Source: Candidatus Roizmanbacteria bacterium CG_4_10_14_0_2_um_filter_36_35
GTDB lineage: Bacteria > Patescibacteriota > Microgenomatia > UBA1406 > GWC2-37-13
Length of the DNA: 10,778 bases
Assembly (NCBI GenBank): GCA_002792355.1
Contig: PFOE01000063.1
Coordinates: 1-10,778 of the forward strand
Direction of reading: 5' to 3'
Numbering within the stretch: the first letter of the stretch is position 1; each line of letters starts with the position of its first letter. This document shows, piece by piece, positions 6,930-10,778 of this stretch. The notes under the pieces are model-generated. The model was given only the letters and a program-made list of their open reading frames with translations. It was not told the DNA's origin and ran no database searches. The position numbers were made by a program, and so were the translations under genes.

Positions 6930-7781
6930 ATGAACTTACCAAAAGAGTTAACAACAGTCACTCCACTTTCTAAAGCAATAGCATTTCTTCTTTTTATTAC
7001 TCTTCCTGTACTGGCATTTATGTATGGAATGAACTATCAAGTACAGCTTACTGAACAAAAAAATACAACACTTATTATTAGTCCGACCCAAGAGCCAATA
7101 GTATGTACGATGGACGCAAAGATATGTCCGGACGGATCAGCGGTAGGGCGAGTACCACCTAATTGTGAGTTTGAAGAATGTGCATCTGATGATGCTGCAG
7201 GAAAAAAATTTACAGGTATTATTACTCGTATTAGTTATGATTGTCATATGGATGGTATATGTGGGATTGGAGTAGGAAAGGGTTTTGTTATTGTTGATAG
7301 TGGGGAAAGCCTTACTAACAATGGACAAAAGGGGACGGCTCCAGATGGACTGCTTGATGAGAACAAAAAAAATGAATTTCTTGGAAAAAATGTAGAAGTA
7401 TTTGCAAAAAGTAGTGATGGAAAAACTGATTCTTACACGTTATTTGGAAGCTCTGAATTTTATATTAAATTAGTGAACGACTCTACTACTCAAACATTTT
7501 GTGGTGGAATAGCAGGGAAGATGTGTCCTACAGGATATTATTGTAAATATGATGGGACATATCCAGACGCTGGGGGAACATGTATAAAGGAAAAAACAAC
7601 GACAAAATTTATCTGTCCAAAAAATGATTATGTTGATTGTATGCCGGGACCAGGCAGTATAAAAAAACAGAATGTACTTCAGAATTCCTTCAGTGGGCAC
7701 AGACAAACTGTCCCAATTTCAAAGGTGCGGCGTATTAAAAAGGGTGAACATACTTTCAAATTCTTGGAATCAAATGTATAA
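6930..7781 (+). CDS. Membrane-anchored cysteine-rich protein with probable -1 frameshift near the 3' end
   Basis: The unshifted product has 283 residues. Residues about 14-34 form a membrane segment (SKAIAFLLFITLPVLAF). Then come CTMDAKICPDGSAVGR and PPNCEFEEC (59-84), a soluble domain with GIITRISYDC and TLFGSSEFYIKLV (95-182), and CGGIAGKMCPTGYYCKYDG with GGTCIK (191-220). These modules recur in Patescibacteria envelope proteins, in my recollection; the role is unknown. After DYVDCMPGPGSIKK the zero-frame tail is basic and unlike the rest. The -1 frame from the A7 run at 7661-7667 instead gives TECTSEFLQWAQ, then TNCPNFKGAAY and a stop at 7736-7738, the kind of tail expected after this motif. 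The functional protein is therefore probably about 269 residues. This is a mutation, a sequencing indel, or real slippage. Confidence 0.75.
   Translation: MNLPKELTTVTPLSKAIAFLLFITLPVLAFMYGMNYQVQLTEQKNTTLIISPTQEPIVCTMDAKICPDGSAVGRVPPNCEFEECASDDAAGKKFTGIITRISYDCHMDGICGIGVGKGFVIVDSGESLTNNGQKGTAPDGLLDENKKNEFLGKNVEVFAKSSDGKTDSYTLFGSSEFYIKLVNDSTTQTFCGGIAGKMCPTGYYCKYDGTYPDAGGTCIKEKTTTKFICPKNDYVDCMPGPGSIKKQNVLQNSFSGHRQTVPISKVRRIKKGEHTFKFLESNV
7661..7667 (+). other. A7 slippery run at the frameshift point
   Basis: Seven A residues are read ATA-AAA-AAA-CAG in the zero frame. The layout A-AAA-AAA fits a tandem lysine slippery heptamer. A -1 slip, or transcription adding one A, gives ACA-GAA-TGT and the conserved C-terminal tail. 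No strong downstream stem-loop or upstream Shine-Dalgarno stimulator was evident by eye. Confidence 0.55.
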
Positions 7782-7986
7782 TTATATCTTTAAGTGGTAT
7801 CCTCTCCTTCAAAAGTTCAATTTTACGGCTACAGAATAGTCTAATCTAATTTAGATTATACACATAATGGTATTAGTAATATGGCAGACTCACTTAGAAG
7901 TGATGGTAATGCTGTTGAGATGATAAAAATTAAAAATACTAAACAGTTTGTCCGCTTGAAGGGATTGAAGCTCTATCCTGTAGGTT
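7782..7986. other. Gene-poor gap of 205 bp
   Basis: It contains a palindrome TAATCTAA-T-TTAGATTA (7842-7858) with a single central base, too tight to fold as a terminator. A weak plus-strand frame beginning at 7881 overlaps the end of the minus-strand gene and has no recognisable features. No clear terminator is seen for either neighbour. Confidence 0.4.
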
Positions 7987-8448
7987 TTATACAAGTTTTT
8001 CCAATGCGTCAATATCAATGTCAGTTCTTTTTTGAGGCGAAGATAAATCATCGTCATATTGAGTATGAATTATGTTATTTTTTAATTCTGCTATATCTAA
8101 ATTAGCAGCCATTGATATTATTGTTCTAATACGTCCTTCATCAGATTGCCAATTTTTTGGTAATCGGCCTTTTTCTTTCAAAAACAAATAAGTCATTAAG
8201 TCAGTAGTTGTACAAATTCCACTGACAATATTATTATCCCCATCAAAATCAGTTAATCCTTGAGCAATCTTAAATAATGTCTCTGGAGTTTGACCAAATT
8301 TCATTGCTTTTAATGTTTGTTCTGCAAAAACAACCATCTTTTTATTTGGAGCATGTGGTGCTAAATCTGTATGTTTAGATGAGTTAACAAAACACTCAAT
8401 AACAATTCTTGCATTGTTTTGGTATGGTGGTAAAGGTTCGCCTGACAT
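7987..8448 (-). CDS. Hypothetical protein, 153 aa
   Basis: I do not recognise a family. The predicted protein is soluble and acidic at its C-terminus (YDDDLSSPQKRTDIDIDALEKLV). It contains FAEQTLKAMKFGQTPETLFKIAQGLTDFDGDNNIVSGICTT in segments that look helical, and no signal peptide or membrane span. The ATG at 8446-8448 is preferred because the reading frame and composition begin cleanly there. The ribosome-binding site is weak. It is transcribed away from the repeat-bounded gene at 8741-9337, and the 240-bp gap between them is full of palindromes, so the two may be divergently controlled. Its position next to a DUF2971-like gene and a small nuclease suggests an accessory gene. Confidence 0.6.
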   Translation of the reverse strand: MSGEPLPPYQNNARIVIECFVNSSKHTDLAPHAPNKKMVVFAEQTLKAMKFGQTPETLFKIAQGLTDFDGDNNIVSGICTTTDLMTYLFLKEKGRLPKNWQSDEGRIRTIISMAANLDIAELKNNIIHTQYDDDLSSPQKRTDIDIDALEKLV

Positions 8449-8470
8449 AATCTTATTTTACAAAATTAAA

Positions 8471-8491
8471 TATACTATTACAAATAGTATA
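8471..8491. promoter_or_regulatory. 21-bp inverted repeat upstream of the 153-aa gene
   Basis: TATACTATT (8471-8479) and AATAGTATA (8483-8491) are perfect inverse complements around a 3-nt centre. It lies 22 nt before the minus-strand ATG, where a repressor would block transcription. It is AT-only except for one G/C pair per arm, so chance cannot be excluded. Confidence 0.45.
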
Positions 8492-8506
8492 AATAATGTA
8501 CTTTAT

Positions 8507-8520
8507 ATTGTTATAACAAT
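8507..8520. promoter_or_regulatory. 14-bp perfect palindrome next to direct repeat 1
   Basis: ATTGTTATAACAAT is a perfect palindrome ending one base before the first 36-bp direct repeat (8522). It could be an operator or part of a recombination site. The second direct repeat has no such palindrome beside it. Confidence 0.4.
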
Positions 8521-8521
8521 C

Positions 8522-8557
8522 TTTGTGGACACAGCCCGTCAGAGTTGGAAACAGATT
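8522..8557 (+). repeat. 36-bp direct repeat, copy 1
   Basis: It begins TTTGTGGACACAG and ends GTTGGAAACAGATT. It matches 9356-9391 at 32 of 36 positions, and all four differences are transitions. Its inner arms (CAGCC and AGTTG) pair less well than those of copy 2. It lies upstream of the DUF2971-like gene. Confidence 0.85.
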
Positions 8558-8629
8558 GAGGAGTATATCTTTCATTGGTTTAATAGATTACAATAAGTAA
8601 GTTTTGCTTCAATCTAATCCTGCGTCTTC

Positions 8630-8658
8630 TTATCACATAAGAGTATTTGAACTATAAT
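8630..8658 (+). promoter_or_regulatory. Likely promoter of the DUF2971-like gene
   Basis: TTATCA (8630-8635) and a perfect TATAAT (8653-8658) are 17 nt apart, a canonical sigma-70-type layout. The -10 overlaps the palindromic pair at 8656-8676. The first in-frame ATG downstream is at 8687. Confidence 0.55.
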
Positions 8659-8676
8659 AACGTTATTAACGTTAAT
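8656..8676. promoter_or_regulatory. Two overlapping 12-bp palindromes, operator-like
   Basis: AATAACGTTATT (8656-8667) and ATTAACGTTAAT (8665-8676) are each perfect palindromes sharing three bases, with centres 9 bp apart. They begin inside the -10 box and end 10 nt before the ATG at 8687. This is the expected place for a repressor to block the promoter. Confidence 0.5.
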
Positions 8677-8740
8677 TTCTGATTCTATGAACCAACCCTT
8701 AATTTTATATAAATAAATAAAGCTTTCTCATGCTAAGGAG

Positions 8741-9337
8741 ATGTTGGAAAATGGCATAGTTCTTATTAATACGCTAAATCGTTTCAGAAACGAAAACAGA
8801 TATGGCTTAGAAATAGGAGATAGGGGAGAAGGAACCCAAAAAACGAATATGCGGGGAAAACCTATAGATTTAACCAATGAGAAAACAATTCCACCTTCGA
8901 TTAAAAGGAACATATTAGAAGGAAGATTAAAAGGCAAAGGAAAATTAACAATTTTTGGACATATTAATGAGTCCATTCAGGATTGTTATGTATATAGTAT
9001 GTCCAAAAGTAATAAACATTTAAAAGAATGGTATGCTATTGCCAAGTATGACGCTATTGTAGAAATCACCAATCTCACCGCTTTTATAGAAGCATTAACT
9101 AAATGTATTAATCAGATTAATCCATCAGTAAAAACATGTTCATTCCAACCAATAGAATATATTGATAGAAGGGAGCAAGAATTTGAACAACAAACTGAAA
9201 CACATCCTATTTTTGTTAAAGAAAATCGTCATAGTTGGCAAGAAGAATTTAGATTAGTATGGGATGTTGGAGGAAAAGAAATTGATAGAATTAAAATGAA
9301 TTGTCCTAAAATTAAAAATTTAATTAGGTTAATTTAG
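8741..9337 (+). CDS. DUF2971-like hypothetical protein, N-terminus interrupted by an in-frame stop
   Basis: The 198-residue frame starts MLENGIVLINTLNRFRNENRYG and contains GDRGEGT (27-32), which corresponds to the ND-x-x-EG-type motif of DUF2971-like proteins. It ends with PIFVKENRHSWQEEFRLVW and CPKIKNLIRLI, a C-terminal pattern shared with that group. The assignment is by eye and tentative; the function is unknown and no toxin or defence activity is shown. The ATG at 8741 has AAGGAG directly against it, too close to act as a ribosome-binding site. In the same frame an ATG at 8687 gives MNQPLILYK, then TAA (8714-8716), then IKLSHAKEMLENG. A tyrosine at the stop would give the LYKY-type start expected for the family, so a single-base nonsense mutation is likely. 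The gene ends 18 nt before direct repeat 2. Confidence 0.55.
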   Translation: MLENGIVLINTLNRFRNENRYGLEIGDRGEGTQKTNMRGKPIDLTNEKTIPPSIKRNILEGRLKGKGKLTIFGHINESIQDCYVYSMSKSNKHLKEWYAIAKYDAIVEITNLTAFIEALTKCINQINPSVKTCSFQPIEYIDRREQEFEQQTETHPIFVKENRHSWQEEFRLVWDVGGKEIDRIKMNCPKIKNLIRLI

Positions 9338-9355
9338 ATTGTCAGCAGACTATAT

Positions 9356-9391
9356 TTTGTGGACACAACCTGTCAGGGTTGGAAACAAATT
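9356..9391 (+). repeat. 36-bp direct repeat, copy 2
   Basis: It begins TTTGTGGACACAA and ends GTTGGAAACAAATT. It can fold with outer arms TTTGT/ACAAA and inner arms CAACC/GGTTG around TGTCAG. It overlaps the stop codon of the GIY-YIG gene by two bases. Start-to-start distance to copy 1 is 834 bp. Confidence 0.85.
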
Positions 9392-9626
9392 ATATTAATC
9401 TTTTATTTCTGAAGGCAAATCCTGATGATGTCTTAAGATATTTTTCGAAATCTGTCGCTTTCTTTTGAGAAAAGAAAGCAGAATAATAAACTAATTTTAC
9501 CGGCCTCAAGTTTTTAGTTGAAGAAACAGACCCTTCGTTATGAGCTTTTATGCGACTTTTTAAATCAGAAGAATATCCCACGTAAAAGGTTTTATCACTT
9601 AATTGAAGAATATAGGTATAAAACAC
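9390..9626 (-). CDS. GIY-YIG nuclease-superfamily small protein
   Basis: A 78-residue, single-domain protein of the stand-alone GIY-YIG type. The first motif is YTYILQ (3-8) followed by FYVGYSSDLKSRIKAHNEG (14-32), giving Tyr15-Val16-Gly17, Arg25 and His29. The metal-binding glutamate is probably Glu61 in DFEKYLKT. Length and motif order fit the UPF0213/YhbQ-like subgroup. Members are presumed single-domain DNA endonucleases, and most are uncharacterised. The start is GTG at 9624-9626, because no ATG precedes the YTYIL strand in frame. The stop overlaps direct repeat 2. It sits between the tmRNA and the repeat-bounded gene and is read in the same direction as ssrA, but tmRNA terminator-like hairpins lie between them. 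Confidence 0.85.
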   Translation of the reverse strand: MFYTYILQLSDKTFYVGYSSDLKSRIKAHNEGSVSSTKNLRPVKLVYYSAFFSQKKATDFEKYLKTSSGFAFRNKRLI

Positions 9627-9716
9627 TAAATAATCTTAATAAAAGGAAGTATATTTGTCAGTCGTTTATAACCTACAAAGTCCACTACTTAGCGCCCCAC
9701 TAAGTTCTATTTTGTC

Positions 9717-9840
9717 CCACTTCGCTCCAAAGGAGCTACGTTGGGAACACTCTTCGCAATGTGATATTTAAACAGATAGAAGAATAAAAGTGGTTTACCA
9801 CCTCGTAGCTCCTTACTGTTAAGTAAGGAGCGAAGAGTGG
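9717..9840. repeat. Inverted-repeat cluster downstream of ssrA
   Basis: CTTCGCTCC-AAA-GGAGCTACG (9720-9740) is mirrored by CGTAGCTCC (9804-9812) and GGAGCGAAG (9827-9835), so two hairpins are inverted copies of each other with different loops. CACTCTTCGC (9748-9757) is the inverse complement of 9830-9839, which includes the last two bases of the tmRNA acceptor end. The cluster explains most of the 211-bp gap before the GIY-YIG gene. Confidence 0.6.
9786..9831 (-). terminator. Probable transcription terminator of the smpB-ssrA unit
   Basis: Reading the minus strand, a 10-bp stem GCTCCTTACT/AGTAAGGAGC (9822-9831 with 9808-9817, 4-nt loop) starts 7 nt after the tmRNA 3' end. It is followed by GTGG-TAAA-CCAC (9790-9801) and then TTTT (9786-9789). 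The second hairpin plus T-run fits an intrinsic terminator, although the T-run is short. Confidence 0.6.
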
Positions 9841-10222
9841 AGATGGCGGGAATTGAACCCGCGTCCGAGAAAACACCCTTAAAAATGTTTAGCTTAGAAT
9901 AGACTATTTTTAACTCTAATCCTAGCGCCTAAATAATCAAATCGTCTAGGATAGTCAGTTAAGTTTATCGGTCAGATAACCAACTGAAAAAATTATCCGA
10001 CCTTATTCCGATTGGTTTTCCCCTCTATAGATTGAATCGGACAAAATCTTTAGAGAGGGCGATTAGTTAACGTAAGCAAAGTTCATATTTGCATATGATC
10101 TTGCCAACATAGCTTCTCGCAATTCTGATAATTGCTTATCAGTTATTTTTTCCGTTTAACGGACAGGTCCGTCTAAGCCATTTTTTAAAAGTGCAAATTT
10201 CCCGTCGATGCCTGGCATCCCC
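9838..10222 (-). ncRNA. ssrA: Transfer-messenger RNA (tmRNA)
   Basis: The RNA rescues stalled ribosomes with SmpB, acting first as an alanyl-tRNA and then as a template for a degradation tag. The 5' end GGGGATG (10216-10222) pairs with CATCTCC (9839-9845) as a 7-bp acceptor stem, followed by discriminator A (9838). CCA is not encoded, so it must be added. A T-arm GCGGG-TTCAATT-CCCGC precedes the 3' strand, and GGCATCGACGGG near the 5' end matches the conserved tmRNA start. A pseudoknot-like GACGGACCTGTCCGTTAAACGG precedes the tag frame, and the CCCTCTCTAAAGA...TCTATAGAGGGG helix follows the stop. The length of 385 nt is normal. It begins 9 nt after the smpB stop codon, so the two are probably cotranscribed. 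Confidence 0.95.
10063..10140 (-). other. tmRNA tag reading frame (about 25 residues)
   Basis: The best resume codon is GAT at 10138-10140: it is preceded by TAACT, which puts U and A at -5 and -4 as in E. coli tmRNA (UAGUC before GCA). The frame runs DKQLSELRE...ARSY, ends ANMNFAYVN and stops at TAA (10063-10065) inside the next helix. It is much longer than the usual tag of about 10 residues and lacks LAA. The DK start, the length and the NFA-containing end resemble Mycoplasma tags (DK...NFAFA). Confidence 0.7.
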
Positions 10223-10231
10223 GTAAACCCT

Positions 10232-10678
10232 CTAAGGCTTCATAAATTCTTTTGCTTCTCTTTTTTCATTCCTAGAAATGTCTCTTTTTTTTTCTAATTT
10301 TCTCTTTTCAAGATCTTTTCGACCTTTGACAAGTGCAATTTCTAGCTTGATCAAAGGCCCTTTATTATAGCACGATTTGGGTGCCAGAGTCAACCCTGCC
10401 GAAGCCATCTTCGTCTTTAGTCTTAAAAGTTCTTTCTTGTGTAAAAGCAGTTTCCTGGTTCTTTTTTGATCATATTCAATCGCCCGAGCATATTCGTAAA
10501 CAGAGATTTGGGCGTTGATAAGATAAGCCTCATTGCCCATAATTTTCACAAACGAGTCATCGAGTTTAAGTCTTCCGGCTCTGACCGATTTTACTTCAGC
10601 CCCAGTCAAAACAATTCCGGCCTCAATGGTTTCAAGCTTCTTATATTCTCTGTTAAATTTACGATTGATGATTTTCAT
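10232..10678 (-). CDS. smpB: SsrA-binding protein SmpB
   Basis: A 148-residue protein that binds the tRNA-like end of tmRNA and delivers it to stalled ribosomes. Family motifs are in order: KIINRKFNREY, then EAGIVLTGAEVKSVRAGRLKL, DSFVKIMGNEAYLINAQISVYEYA, RTRKLLLHKKEL, and the basic C-terminal tail after LVKGRKDLEKRKLEKKRD that becomes helical in the mRNA channel. The usual H/Y-D-K-R in GK..HDKR is L-E-K-R here. The start is taken as ATG at 10676-10678, matching the family N-terminus; a TTG three codons upstream (10685-10687) is less likely. No Shine-Dalgarno sequence is visible. The TAG stop is 9 nt before the tmRNA 5' end, so one promoter probably serves both. Confidence 0.95.
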   Translation of the reverse strand: MKIINRKFNREYKKLETIEAGIVLTGAEVKSVRAGRLKLDDSFVKIMGNEAYLINAQISVYEYARAIEYDQKRTRKLLLHKKELLRLKTKMASAGLTLAPKSCYNKGPLIKLEIALVKGRKDLEKRKLEKKRDISRNEKREAKEFMKP

Positions 10679-10699
10679 ATATAGCAAGGGTCTAGGATA

Positions 10700-10723
10700 C
10701 TTTAGAGGGGTTTTTCTCTAAAG
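10700..10723. other. 8-bp hairpin upstream of smpB
   Basis: CTTTAGAG (10700-10707) and CTCTAAAG (10716-10723) flank an 8-nt loop GGGTTTTT. The following TTTT on the plus strand would suit a plus-strand terminator, but no plus-strand gene ends here. On the minus strand it lies 21 nt before the smpB ATG and could be a leader structure. Confidence 0.4.
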
Positions 10724-10778
10724 TTTTCTAGTAATAATTTGTAAATATTTTTTCTGTTGTTCCATCTAAATTGTGATT

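Noticed and set aside
7842..7858. Palindrome TAATCTAA-T-TTAGATTA as a terminator
   Set aside because: A one-base centre cannot form a stable hairpin, and there is no T-run; it is expected by chance in AT-rich DNA.
7881..8105. Plus-strand 74-aa frame beginning MADSLRSDGNAVEM
   Set aside because: The second half is antisense to the 7987-8448 gene, there is no family resemblance, and no start signal was seen. A short relic cannot be excluded.
8414..8596. Plus-strand 60-aa frame covering direct repeat 1
   Set aside because: It is built from the antisense of the 153-aa gene start, AT-rich intergenic DNA and the repeat; there are no protein-like features.
8522..9391. CRISPR array
   Set aside because: The two 36-bp repeats resemble CRISPR repeats in length and end in GTTGGAAAC-type sequence, but the spacer would be 798 bp with a gene inside, and no cas genes are present.
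8522..9391. Integron attC sites
   Set aside because: The inner arms resemble a folded recombination site, but the core does not match GTTRRRY/RYYYAAC and no integrase is in the window.

Overview
The window looks like AT-rich chromosomal DNA of a Candidate Phyla Radiation (Patescibacteria) bacterium, most likely of the Microgenomates group. The evidence is indirect. GC-rich palindromes built on CCTGCCTGCCGGCAGGCAGG sit inside genes and are translated as LPAGRQ-type insertions. There are single-membrane-span, cysteine-rich surface proteins with PDGS-x-VGR-x-PPNCEF-type motifs. Shine-Dalgarno sequences are poor or absent. An endonuclease Q-type PHP protein is present. TGA is used as an ordinary stop, so this is not a lineage that recodes UGA to glycine.

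Left part (1-4234), all on the minus strand: a large secreted, membrane-anchored surface protein, then an endonuclease Q-like protein, then an O-antigen ligase/polymerase-like membrane protein that runs off the left edge. A GC-rich, inverted-repeat-bounded island (834-966) lies between the last two, exactly where the ligase start codon should be.

Middle part (4235-7781), plus strand, divergent from the first surface gene: a broken membrane-anchored gene (4409-5540, one nonsense codon and one frameshift), a second secreted protein (5544-6908) that is a clear paralog of the 2408-4234 protein, and a membrane-anchored cysteine-rich protein (6930-7781). The conserved C-terminus of the last protein lies in the -1 frame after an A7 run. 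Together these form a cell-envelope gene block.

Right-centre part (7782-9626) is a small accessory region: an unknown minus-strand gene, a plus-strand DUF2971-like gene whose apparent N-terminus is cut by an in-frame TAA, and a GIY-YIG nuclease-like gene. Two 36-bp direct repeats (32/36 identical) bracket the DUF2971-like gene like the ends of a cassette, and several perfect palindromes lie in its promoter region.

Right end (9627-10778), minus strand: smpB followed after 9 nt by ssrA (tmRNA), a compact trans-translation ribosome-rescue locus. The tmRNA encodes an unusually long tag of about 25 residues ending in ...NFAYVN instead of the usual LAA. Hairpins and inverted repeats follow the tmRNA 3' end.
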